Source: an uncultured Oscillospiraceae bacterium (GTDB lineage Bacteria; Bacillota; Clostridia; Oscillospirales; Oscillospiraceae). Taken from it: a stretch of 58,437 nucleotides of DNA. The notes under the pieces are model-generated. The model was not told the origin of the DNA and searched no databases. It saw nothing but the letters and a program-made list of their open reading frames with translations. The stretch is taken from positions 1 through 58,437 of the forward strand of contig CANPYX010000012.1 in assembly GCA_947588955.1 (NCBI GenBank), given 5' to 3'. The position numbers were made by a program, and so were the translations under genes. Positions 1 through 7,114 of the stretch are shown piece after piece. How positions within the stretch are numbered: position 1 is the stretch's first letter; the number at the start of each line of letters is the position of its first letter.

Positions 1-78
1 TTGAAGCCGCCTTTGGGAGGCTTATTTGCCATGCCTTTTGTTTTTTCTCTATCCGCTACTCCTCTGTTTCAAACTTCA
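1..78 (+). repeat. 78-bp direct repeat, copy 1
   Basis: The first 78 bases recur exactly at 323–400. Identity stops at base 79, where this copy continues into transposase-like coding sequence and the other into unrelated DNA. The pair encloses the IS110-like remnant. The window begins inside this copy, so its true left edge is unknown. Confidence 0.85.
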
Positions 79-299
79 AATCCCACCGTGGCCACAAGAA
101 AGCCATCATCGCTGTCTGCCGTATGCTCCTGACCGCTATCTGGCACATACTCTCAGACCTAAAACCATACTCTCCAGATGGCTATCTGGCCTCTCGGCCT
201 GTGAAAAAGGAAAAAATACTTACCATTTCACAGGCGCTTAATCTTCTGAAGCTCCGCGGATATGTCATTAAAAATGACGTTTCCGCTGTTACTTCCTGA
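78..299 (+). pseudogene. IS110-family transposase, C-terminal remnant
   Basis: Frame 3 reads HRGHKKAIIAVCRMLLTAIW from about base 84 and closes with TGA at 297–299. This matches the conserved RGHKKA...A C-terminal tail of IS110/IS116/IS902 transposases, the DEDD enzymes that move IS110 elements. The catalytic N-terminal domain and most of the C-terminal domain are missing. Upstream of base 78 the frame stays open to the window edge, but it encodes the 78-bp repeat rather than transposase-like sequence. A junction at base 78 is therefore likely. I read it as a decayed, non-functional insertion sequence. The family call rests on about 35 residues. Confidence 0.6.
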
Positions 300-322
300 T
301 TAAGCCGTGTCTATATTCTTTT

Positions 323-400
323 TTGAAGCCGCCTTTGGGAGGCTTATTTGCCATGCCTTTTGTTTTTTCTCTATCCGCTACTCCTCTGTTTCAAACTTCA
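323..400 (+). repeat. 78-bp direct repeat, copy 2
   Basis: Exact second copy of bases 1–78, starting 24 bases after the stop codon of the IS110-like remnant. It could be a target-site or flanking duplication, or the scar of a recombination that deleted most of an insertion sequence. The bases between 401 and the stop codon at 445 hold nothing recognisable. Confidence 0.85.
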
Positions 401-444
401 CCTCAAAAAAAGGGGCATAGAAAACCCTATGCCCCATATTCCTG

Positions 445-765
445 TTAGCCATTTGACGCATCAAGGAGGACAAGATAATCGTCAATGATATCCAGTATCT
501 CCTCTCGGTTATTCAAATCATCAAAGTTTCCCATACAGTGAACGAAGTTATTGTTATAATATTCCTCGTCTCCGTTCAACAGTTCACTGACACCAATACC
601 AAAAGCTTCAGAAAGTTGCAGTAAAGATGAATATTCCGGAAAGACCCTACCGTCCAGAATTGAAGCAGCTTCATCCGCAGAGCACTTCAAGATATTCTCA
701 ATATGAATATGGTTATCTTGTGAGAACTTGCGAATTGTACTTCCGAGCAAACGCAAATCTTTCAT
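445..765 (-). CDS. small XRE-like DNA-binding protein
   Basis: A 106-residue protein starting MKDLRLLGSTIRKF. I chose the ATG at 763–765 because AAGGAG stands about 7 bases upstream; the longer frame to 843 lacks such a site. Residues 1–65 resemble a Cro/C1-type helix-turn-helix: a repeated helical pattern, then the GRVFPEYSSLLQLSEAFGI recognition segment and VSELLNGDEE, the usual end of an XRE domain. The tail is acidic (DDLNNREEILDIIDDYL). Such proteins commonly regulate mobile elements or toxin–antitoxin pairs. It sits alone between a transposase remnant and a gene scrap. The fold is a moderate inference; target and role are unknown. Confidence 0.6.
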   Translation of the reverse strand: MKDLRLLGSTIRKFSQDNHIHIENILKCSADEAASILDGRVFPEYSSLLQLSEAFGIGVSELLNGDEEYYNNNFVHCMGNFDDLNNREEILDIIDDYLVLLDASNG

Positions 766-906
766 ATTCAACTCCTTCAAAAAAGCAAAGAAACAAACTA
801 TCCTTGGCAAAGCAAAAACTTTTGTCTTAATATTATATGCCAATTCAAGGTCAAAATCAACTACAAGATATAGTGTGTCCCAGTTGATATGGCTTTAGTT
901 TTGTGG

Positions 907-999
907 TCAGGTTGGGCATGGGAAGAACACTTCCCGTCTTCTCTCTCTTTTCATCAGCTCCTGTACCAATGCTCTTTGCTCCTTAGGCATCTCTGAGTA
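907..999 (-). pseudogene. duplicated 3' scrap of the two-domain regulator gene
   Basis: Reading leftward from 999, the bases encode YSEMPKEQRALVQELMKRER and then RREVFFP. This is identical to the C-terminus of the regulator at 2839–3447 until the last few residues, after which it ends in TGA at 907–909. Nucleotide similarity extends over roughly 890–1000 against roughly 2838–2953. No start codon or upstream part of the gene is present. This is a partial duplication, so the regulator probably once existed in two copies or a segment was copied during element rearrangement. Confidence 0.8.
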
Positions 1000-1069
1000 C
1001 CATGCTTGCCACAAAAGTAAGGAGTTTCATTCACCGGGGAAACATATCTAAATGTAGCTTATGCAACAA

Positions 1070-2401
1070 TCACAGAAACGGCGTCATATAGACCGGGATA
1101 TAAAAATGATCCTGATCCTTTGCGTAATCCTTCGTGTAAGCAATATATTTTTTCAGGATGCGGCTGGAAAACTTTTCACTGAACGCATTCAGGGACGCGT
1201 GGCTTTTATACCCGGAGGATTTTACCTCGATGGGGCAAATCTTATTTTTCCTCGTGAGAATAAAATCTATCTCATAATTGTGCTTCGACGTCTCTGTCGG
1301 AAAGGTGTAATAGAAAAGCTCATTCCCGCAGGCGGCAAGCTGTTGAGCGACAACATTTTCGTAGAGATAGCCGAGATTGGCGGAGAGCTTGTCATTCAAC
1401 AGCTTTTCGTAGAGCTCATTCTCCGTAAAGTCCCGGTCCTTGAACATGAGCGTCGTGAAAAGTCCGGTGTCGCATAAGTACAGCTTGAATTTTGTGAGAT
1501 CCTTATTGGCGGACAGTCCGGCGTTGGGGTCGTTGGCATGATAGGCCGTCAGGACTGTCCGGGAGTCGGCGAGTTCCGCAATGATTTCCAGAAGATCCCC
1601 TGCGCGGGCATTTTCCAGAACGCTTGACACCTGATACCTTGAGGCGTTCTTGTTGAGTTGGGCCGGGATCGCGTCAAAGAGGAGCGTGGCCCGGCCCGTC
1701 GGGTCGATCTTTTTGAAGTCATCCTCATAGAGACTGAGAATGTCGCGCTTTATGAGATCGACCTTGCGGAAATTATTCGCGGAGATGAATTCACTGACCG
1801 CCTGCGGCATACCGCCCACAAGCATATAGAGCCTGAAATCCCGCATCAGCTTTCGGTTTACCTGCTGACCCACGCCTCTCTCCGCCTCAAAGCACTGCTG
1901 TATCAGAGGAAAGCTGACCTTGTCCCCCAGCGCCCAAAGAAATTCCTCAAAATCCATGGGATACATGTTGAGCCTGCGCTCCTCACTGGGGATCAGGATG
2001 TCCTTCACGTTTCTTCTTATTGAGATGAGCGAACCTGTCTCGATGTAATCGTAACGGCGATCCTTTACAAGCTGCTTGACAGCCTGACGCGCCAAGGGAC
2101 AGAGCTGCACCTCGTCAAAGATGATGAGAGACTTTCTCTCTATAAGATCGACCTTGAATTGGAGCTGGAGCTGCAGAAAGAGGTAGTTCAAATCGGAGAC
2201 ATCCTCAAAGAGCTCCCGCACAGACCGGGACGCCGCGGCAAAATCTATGAGGAGGTAGCTCTCATATTCCTTTTTCGCAAATTCCTCCACGATCGTGGAT
2301 TTCCCGATCCGGCGAGCCCCTTCAATAAGAAGCGCGGAATGCCCGTCCGACTCCCGCTTCCATTCCAGGAGCTTTTCGTATATTTTCCTCCGAAAGATCA
2401 T
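1070..2401 (-). CDS. AAA-family ATPase with DUF4143 C-terminus
   Basis: A 443-residue P-loop ATPase of the AAA_14/DUF4143 group. Walker A is GARRIGKST (residues 28–36), a Walker B-like LIIFDEVQ lies near residue 96, and ETGSL about 25 residues on fits a sensor motif. The C-terminal half is DUF4143. It ends with EIDFIL and PIEVKSS, a D...ExK pattern resembling PD-(D/E)xK nucleases. I start at 2401 because GGAAGGTG lies about 7 bases upstream; an in-frame ATG at 2452 is less well supported. These proteins are common in accessory DNA of gut bacteria and archaea. Their cellular role is not established, though defence or toxin-like roles have been considered. It is the main cargo gene of the left-end element. 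Confidence 0.85.
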   Translation of the reverse strand: MIFRRKIYEKLLEWKRESDGHSALLIEGARRIGKSTIVEEFAKKEYESYLLIDFAAASRSVRELFEDVSDLNYLFLQLQLQFKVDLIERKSLIIFDEVQLCPLARQAVKQLVKDRRYDYIETGSLISIRRNVKDILIPSEERRLNMYPMDFEEFLWALGDKVSFPLIQQCFEAERGVGQQVNRKLMRDFRLYMLVGGMPQAVSEFISANNFRKVDLIKRDILSLYEDDFKKIDPTGRATLLFDAIPAQLNKNASRYQVSSVLENARAGDLLEIIAELADSRTVLTAYHANDPNAGLSANKDLTKFKLYLCDTGLFTTLMFKDRDFTENELYEKLLNDKLSANLGYLYENVVAQQLAACGNELFYYTFPTETSKHNYEIDFILTRKNKICPIEVKSSGYKSHASLNAFSEKFSSRILKKYIAYTKDYAKDQDHFYIPVYMTPFL

Positions 2402-2743
2402 GCGCTTCACCTTCCGCATTTTTAAATTTCGACTAAATCCGCATACCCGCAAATTCTATATGCTGATTATACCTCAAAATCGCAAAATGTCAAGTCAAGA
2501 AGATAGCCAAACTGCGGATTGGGAGGAACAAATTTTCGGAATAATGATCTCAAGCCACTGACAAAAGCCGCTTTTCATTCTTGAACCTGGTATATGGCAC
2601 ACGCTGTGTGCCGAATCAGGGAAGGCAGAAAATCGCTACACACTGTGTAGCCATTTTTTATGCACCCATACTCTCGCGACAGTTCCTGAAATAGGCTGGC
2701 CCCGTTTTCAAGCAATCAGCTCGAAGACGGGACCTTATTCGAA
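2402..2743. other. gene-poor stretch with two CACAC/GTGTG hairpins
   Basis: No convincing gene lies here. Two perfect short palindromes stand 24 bases apart: 2596–2612 (7-base arms GGCACAC/GTGTGCC, 3-base loop) and 2636–2650 (arms CTACACA/TGTGTAG, 1-base centre). They share a CACA...TGTG core, so they could be paired protein-binding sites or small hairpins. Neither carries the T-run of an ordinary terminator. The bases at 2699–2732 contain a weaker, imperfect CCCGTTTTC/GAAGACGGG pairing. Confidence 0.5.
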
Positions 2744-2827
2744 TTACTTCTCCGTCTTATTTCCGAACCACGAACGACAGAGGCGCTGTATTTCTCTTAT
2801 CTCCTTTTCAAATCGGTCAATGCTCAT
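2744..2827 (-). CDS. possible 27-residue peptide
   Basis: An ATG at 2825–2827, 11 bases after the stop codon of the two-domain regulator, opens a 27-codon frame beginning MSIDRFEKEIREIQRLC and ending in TAA. The product would be a charged amphipathic helix. There is no clear ribosome-binding site, but placement right behind a co-directional gene would allow translational coupling. I do not recognise a family; it may be chance. Confidence 0.3.
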   Translation of the reverse strand: MSIDRFEKEIREIQRLCRSWFGNKTEK

Positions 2828-2838
2828 GTTCTATGGCA

Positions 2839-3447
2839 TTAGTTGTTGTGGTCAGGTTGAGCGGGGAAGAACACTTCCCGTCTTCTCTCTCTTTTCATCA
2901 GCTCCTGTACCAACGCTCTTTGCTCTTTAGGCATCTCTGAGTAGCACTTTTTCATGACTTTTGAATAGCATTCAATCAACCAATCTTTCGGTATTATGAT
3001 TTCATTCAGAACAAGGACATATTTCAGCCGCTGTTCAGTGATCCAACTGCGTATGATTGCCATGGAGTACCCTGTCAGTTGGGATGCGTCGCATACGGTA
3101 AGCGCGTCAGGTTGGTCGTTCCATCGTTCACACAGAAAGCTCTGAATCTTTTCATCCGCTACTCTTTCCAGCAGTGCTGTCGCTCGCTGTCTCACCGGAA
3201 CATTGCTGAATATTCCTGTCGGCGGCACTCTGCTTGCGTCCGTTTCCAGAAGGGTCAGGTACTCCACCACATCCACGGTCTTAATCACAAACCTCCAGGT
3301 TTTTGTTCCTCTGTCCTCACAGGGGATATAGCCGTTTTCAAGCAGCCATTTGCATTTTCGCTTGCTGAAATGGCATATCCGATAAAGCTGCTCTATTGAG
3401 ATCTTCTCCGGATACTCCGAGAGTATATTTGAGTAATCTGTTGTCAT
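2839..3447 (-). CDS. MerR/excisionase-like two-domain DNA-binding protein
   Basis: A 202-residue protein starting MTTDYSNIL. The ATG at 3445–3447 is preceded by GGAGG at a good distance, so I prefer it to the upstream ATG at 3477. Two segments look like winged-helix units of the excisionase/MerR type. The first is near residues 15–65 (ISIEQLYRICHFSKRKCKWL, then a basic turn and a hydrophobic wing). The second is near 115–160 (DASQLTGYSMAIIRSWITEQ, then IIPKDWLIE). The C-terminus is strongly basic (KRERRRE). Family knowledge suggests control of excision or transcription of the mobile element. No integrase lies beside it. Its 3' end is duplicated at 907–999. Confidence 0.55.
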   Translation of the reverse strand: MTTDYSNILSEYPEKISIEQLYRICHFSKRKCKWLLENGYIPCEDRGTKTWRFVIKTVDVVEYLTLLETDASRVPPTGIFSNVPVRQRATALLERVADEKIQSFLCERWNDQPDALTVCDASQLTGYSMAIIRSWITEQRLKYVLVLNEIIIPKDWLIECYSKVMKKCYSEMPKEQRALVQELMKRERRREVFFPAQPDHNN

Positions 3448-3487
3448 GGTTGCCTCCATACGTTTTATATTCGTCAACGGCAGGATT

Positions 3488-3828
3488 GCAACCTAAGTTA
3501 TTTTTATAAGGTTTTCCCAATCTTGGGGCGAATTCTAACGCTTTTCTAACACATCCTCTGAGTTTATGCCCGTCACCGTCCGTTTCGCCATAATTGAGGC
3601 AGTCAAACCCGTTGGTATTTCTCGCTTTTGCATTTCCAGAAAACCTCTAAATTCCCCATGAGCTTACGGGCATAAAATCAGGTAACCTAAGTTTCCATTT
3701 TAGCCTCAAACCCATTGGTATTTCTGACTTTTCGCTGGATAGTCCTTCGTACTTTCTACGGTTTTTACGCCGTTTTCTACGCCTCTTGAACTGGAAGAAA
3801 TCCGCGTGGAATCCGGAACAAGAGGCGT
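3488..3828. repeat. cluster of short direct and inverted repeats beside the attachment site
   Basis: This gene-free stretch holds several repeat pairs. AACCTAAGTT occurs at 3490–3499 and 3684–3693. A degenerate 30-base unit containing CAAACCC(G/A)TTGGTATTTCT occurs near 3604 and 3705. TTTATGCCCGT (from 3563) is inverted as ACGGGCATAAA (to 3676). ACGCCTCTT at 3779–3787 is inverted as AAGAGGCGT at 3820–3828. TTCTACG is repeated near 3755 and 3774. Such repeats next to a tRNA fragment resemble integrase arm sites, accessory-protein sites or a replication/transfer origin. Which one cannot be told from sequence alone. Confidence 0.55.
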
Positions 3829-3872
3829 CGTGAGAACCTCACAGGCTCCTATATTCCGTTTGCTTCATTGCC

Positions 3873-3925
3873 CTCGAAATCAGTTTGACGGAAACGTCAC
3901 GTGGGTTCGAATCCCACCCGCTGCG
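3873..3925 (+). pseudogene. 3' fragment of tRNA-Ser(CGA), likely attachment site
   Basis: The bases fold as the 3' part of a class II serine tRNA. The parts are: anticodon loop CTCGAAA (3873–3879, anticodon CGA); 3' anticodon strand TCAGT; long variable arm TGACG-GAAA-CGTCA (3886–3899); T arm GTGGG-TTCGAAT-CCCAC (3901–3917); acceptor strand CCGCTGC; and discriminator G (3925), which is the serine discriminator. The matching 5' acceptor strand GCAGCGG and the 5' anticodon strand are absent upstream. The gene is therefore cut at the anticodon loop, a classic tyrosine-integrase crossover point. The intact tRNA should lie at the other end of the element, beyond this window. Confidence 0.8.
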
Positions 3926-3931
3926 TAAGGC

Positions 3932-4198
3932 AAAAAAGGGCTTCGCCCTTTTTTGCGGAGAAACGTGCGGGAAAAAGTCCTGAATTCTGCGGAATTCAGG
4001 ACTTTTTTCCTGCTGTCGCGCTGCGCGCGCCTTCGTCGTCGCGGAAGCCGCTTAACCTCGCCCCGCCGCAAGCGGCAGGGCTCAGGCGCAGGCTTCGCTC
4101 CTCCTCTCCCCACGCAATCATGATTGCGTGGGGACCCCATAAGGCGGCACACTTGCGCGACAAAAGGATTTTTTCAAGGCACATGTCCTTGTAAAAAA
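3932..4198 (+). repeat. four-hairpin repeat, copy A
   Basis: The first and longest of three related elements. H1: AAAAAAGGGC 3932–3941 with GCCCTTTTTT 3945–3954. The linker carries GAAACGTGCGG. H2: 16-bp stem 3972–3987/3992–4007 closed by loop TGCG. H3: conserved base TGTCGCGC 4014–4021 with GCGCGACA 4155–4162 and about 130 variable bases inside, including a perfect 26-base palindrome at 4108–4133. H4: TTTTTTCAAGG/CCTTG-T-AAAAAA 4169–4198. H1 lies 6 bases after the tRNA-Ser fragment and would terminate its transcript. No protein is plausibly encoded. Confidence 0.85.
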
Positions 4199-4227
4199 TA
4201 TTTGATTTGAGATTCTCCGTTTTCTCC

Positions 4228-4995
4228 TTATTTCCTCTTATTCGCCGCGAACACCGCGTCCTTGTTGGCTTTTATGTCGTCGCGGGCCTTTGTCAGGCGC
4301 TCCTTCAGGTGGTCGGACAGGGCCTTGGAGGAGGAGAAGGGCCTGAAAAAGCGGTGCTTCTGGGCTGTTTTGTCCTGGAAGGCGCGGATGTGCGCCTTGA
4401 GGTTCTCGTACCTGATGATAACGTCGTTGTCCTGCGCGAATTTCCTGAGTCTCGCCACCAGCTGTACGGAGTGGGCAAGGTCGATGATAAAAACGCCGTA
4501 AAACATCCCTATCACAAAGGAAAACGCCAGGTTGTTGGAGAGCCAGCGCAGCGCGTCCAGTATGTAGGGGTGTATGAGGAAGTAGTAAACCGCCCCCAGC
4601 ACCGCCCACGCCAGTGAAAACGTCGGGCAGATGATGCCCTGAATGTTCCCCCACTGGTTGGAGTAGTCCCACAGCCTCACCTTGGCGATCTTAATGCTCA
4701 TGATCCCCGCTATGTACTCGATGGCGGTCATGCACACCGCCATAAATGCGAACAGCGCCGCCTTCTCCCAGAACGGGTTTTCGATCCACGTTGTATTTTC
4801 CAGCGACGCTATGAGGAACAGCAGACACAGCCCCATGCCGTAAAGCGGCACATACGGCCCCGTGCAAAAGCCCGGATTTATCCACTTCCTCTCAGGATTC
4901 GCCTTTGAAAAGAACCGCCTGAAAAACAGCTCCAGCACCCACCCGAACACCGAGCCGATGAAAAACAAAAACGCCAGCGTCAGAAATAAACCCAT
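4228..4995 (-). CDS. CmpB-like putative ABC transporter permease (membrane protein)
   Basis: A 255-residue integral membrane protein. I start at the ATG 4993–4995 with GGGAGG about 9 bases upstream; the longer frame to 5145 runs through the promoter region. There are about five or six hydrophobic segments, from LFLTLAFLFFIGSVFGWVLE at the N-terminus to FVIGMFYGVFIIDLAHS. Conserved-looking WINPGFCTGPYVPLYG and RLWDYSNQWGNIQGIICP fit the ABC_trans_CmpB (PF06541, formerly DUF1113) family of Firmicutes. The C-terminal 60 residues are basic, helical and probably cytosolic. No ATPase partner is adjacent, and the substrate is unknown. It is transcribed divergently from fbp. Confidence 0.7.
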   Translation of the reverse strand: MGLFLTLAFLFFIGSVFGWVLELFFRRFFSKANPERKWINPGFCTGPYVPLYGMGLCLLFLIASLENTTWIENPFWEKAALFAFMAVCMTAIEYIAGIMSIKIAKVRLWDYSNQWGNIQGIICPTFSLAWAVLGAVYYFLIHPYILDALRWLSNNLAFSFVIGMFYGVFIIDLAHSVQLVARLRKFAQDNDVIIRYENLKAHIRAFQDKTAQKHRFFRPFSSSKALSDHLKERLTKARDDIKANKDAVFAANKRK

Positions 4996-5030
4996 CTCTC
5001 TGTCCCTCCCAATATTCGAACGCTTCGTAT

Positions 5031-5058
5031 ATTGTAGCACAGTATCGCGTATTTGAAA
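5031..5058 (-). promoter_or_regulatory. possible promoter of the CmpB-like gene
   Basis: On the minus strand TACAAT (5031–5036) is preceded at 15–16 bases by TTCAAA/TTTCAA (5052–5058). The −10 is good and the spacing short. It overlaps no other gene and points at the ATG at 4995. Confidence 0.4.
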
Positions 5059-5068
5059 ACAGAAATAA

Positions 5069-5097
5069 TTGAATTTATCTCCCCCGTGATATATAAT
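5069..5097 (+). promoter_or_regulatory. promoter of the fbp operon
   Basis: TTGAAT (5069–5074), a 17-base spacer and TATAAT (5092–5097) make a near-consensus sigma-A promoter. Transcription should start near 5104, which excludes the in-frame ATG at 5096 and supports fbp starting at 5135. Confidence 0.75.
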
Positions 5098-5134
5098 GTG
5101 TTTAAAAACCAGATTATTTCGGGGAGTGAGCGAA

Positions 5135-7102
5135 ATGCCGGACAACGGTCAAAATCTCAGGTACTTGTCCCTCCTGTCAAAAAAGTACCCCACCATCGCG
5201 GCGGCGGCGAGCGAGGCAATACGCATCGAGGCGGTCCTGCGCCTTCCCAAGGGCACGGAGCACTTCATGTCCGACCTCCACGGGGAAAACGAGGCGTTTA
5301 TCCACATTCTCAACAACGCCTCCGGCTACATCCGTGAGAAGATCGACACCGTCTTTGAGGGCGAGCTGGACGAGTCTCAGCGCGCGGACCTGGCCACCCT
5401 CATCTACTATCCGGAAAAGAAGCTCCCCTCCCTCAAGGCGGCGCAGCCCGATCTGGAGAGCTGGTACCGCCTCACCCTCATGCGCCTCATAAGGCTCTGC
5501 CGCTTCGTCTCCTCCAAGCACACCCGCGCCCACGTGCGCAAGTGCCTGCCGGAGAGCTGCGCCTACGTGCTGGACGAGCTCCTTCACGCCCACTTTGAGG
5601 ACCACGACAAAAAGCTCTACTACGAGACCATCGTCGACTCCATAATCTCCTACCGCCGCGCCGACCCATACATAATCCGCTTCTGCGAGGTAATAAAGCG
5701 CCTCGCCGTTGACCGCCTCCACATCGTTGGCGACCTCTTTGACCGGGGTCCCCGCCCCGACCTCATTTTGGAGCGCCTTATCGAGCACCACGACGTGGAC
5801 ATCCAGTGGGGCAACCACGACGTTGTCTGGATGGGCGCCGCGGCGGGCAGTCCCATATGCGTCCTTACGGTTCTGAAAACCACCCTCGCCTACAACAACA
5901 CCGACACCGTGGAGCACGGCTACGGCATATCCCTCCGGGAGCTTGACCACATGGCTCAGGAGGTCTACGGCCTCTCGGACGTGGTGCGCTGGATGCCCAA
6001 AACCGACGAGCGCCGCCCCACCACCGCCGAAAAGCTCTACCGCGTTGCCCAAATGCACAAGGCGGTTACGGTGATGATGCTCAAGGCCGAGGCGCAGGTG
6101 ATAGCCCGCAACCCGGATTTCCAAATGCGCGGCAGGGACTACATAAACCAAATCGACTTTGAAAAGGGCACGGTCATATGCGGCGGGAAGGAATACCCCC
6201 TTCTTGACACCGACTTCCCCACCGTTGACCCCGACGCCCCCTCCCGCTTCACCGCCAGGGAATCCGAGGTCCTTCGGGACCTGATACGCGGCTTCCGCCA
6301 CAGCAAGCTCCTTCAAAAGCACGTCCGTTTCCTCTACTCCGCCGGCGGCGTGTACAAGGTCACCAACGGCAACCTCCTCTACCACGGCGCCGTCCCCATG
6401 AACGCCGACGGGAGCTTTGCCGAGGAGACCTTCGAGGGAAAGCGCTATTCCGGTCGCGCCCTCTTTGACTACTGCGACGAGCGCGCCCGCCGGGGCTACT
6501 TCGCCCCCGAGGGCTCCCCCGCCCGTGTCGCCGGGCAGGACTTCCTCTGGTATCTCTGGTGCGGCAGGCTCAGCCCCATTTACGGCAGAAGCGCCATGAC
6601 CACCTTCGAGCGCCTTTACATCGCCGACACCGAGACCCATAAGGAGGTCAAGGACCCCTATTACCGCCTCATAAACGACCCCGACACCGCCGACAGGATA
6701 CTCACCGAGTTCGGGCTGGAGCCCTCGGACTGCCACATAATAAACGGCCACGTCCCCGTGCGGGCGGTGGAGGGCGAGAGCCCCGTCAAGGGCGGCGGCA
6801 AGCTCATCGTCATCGACGGCGGCTTCTGCCGCGCCTACCACGAGAAGACCGGCATAGCCGGCTACACCCTGGTCTACAACTCCCGGGGCCTCACCCTCCG
6901 CACCCACCAGCCCTTTGAGAGCGCCGCCAAGGCCATCGAGGCTGACGGCGACATCGCCTCCACCGGCGAGTACATCTACACCTCCCCCACCCGCCTCACC
7001 GTGGGCGACACCGACGAGGGGCGCGAACAGCGGGCGCTCATCGGGGATCTGAAGGAGCTTGTCAGGGCCTACCGCACCGGTCTCATCAGGGAGACACCCT
7101 GA
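5135..7102 (+). CDS. fbp: fructose-1,6-bisphosphatase, class III
   Basis: A 655-residue cytosolic enzyme that hydrolyses fructose-1,6-bisphosphate to fructose-6-phosphate in gluconeogenesis. The length is usual for the Firmicutes class III enzyme, which belongs to the metallophosphoesterase fold. Metal-site motifs are visible: SDLHGENEAF (about 46–55), GDLFDRG (199–205), GNHD (226–229) and INGHVPV near the C-terminus. The ATG at 5135 has GGGGAG 8 bases upstream and lies downstream of the predicted transcription start. A LytTR regulator starts 12 bases after the stop, so gluconeogenesis and a two-component pair appear to share a transcript, an unusual pairing. The long open frame on the opposite strand is a GC-bias shadow. 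Confidence 0.95.
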   Translation: MPDNGQNLRYLSLLSKKYPTIAAAASEAIRIEAVLRLPKGTEHFMSDLHGENEAFIHILNNASGYIREKIDTVFEGELDESQRADLATLIYYPEKKLPSLKAAQPDLESWYRLTLMRLIRLCRFVSSKHTRAHVRKCLPESCAYVLDELLHAHFEDHDKKLYYETIVDSIISYRRADPYIIRFCEVIKRLAVDRLHIVGDLFDRGPRPDLILERLIEHHDVDIQWGNHDVVWMGAAAGSPICVLTVLKTTLAYNNTDTVEHGYGISLRELDHMAQEVYGLSDVVRWMPKTDERRPTTAEKLYRVAQMHKAVTVMMLKAEAQVIARNPDFQMRGRDYINQIDFEKGTVICGGKEYPLLDTDFPTVDPDAPSRFTARESEVLRDLIRGFRHSKLLQKHVRFLYSAGGVYKVTNGNLLYHGAVPMNADGSFAEETFEGKRYSGRALFDYCDERARRGYFAPEGSPARVAGQDFLWYLWCGRLSPIYGRSAMTTFERLYIADTETHKEVKDPYYRLINDPDTADRILTEFGLEPSDCHIINGHVPVRAVEGESPVKGGGKLIVIDGGFCRAYHEKTGIAGYTLVYNSRGLTLRTHQPFESAAKAIEADGDIASTGEYIYTSPTRLTVGDTDEGREQRALIGDLKELVRAYRTGLIRETP

Positions 7103-7114
7103 GAAAGGCGTACA

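Noticed and set aside
3880-4194. Open frames of 60–97 residues across repeat copy A
   Set aside because: They cross the tRNA fragment and hairpin stems, differ wholly from what copies B and C would encode, and lack ribosome sites.
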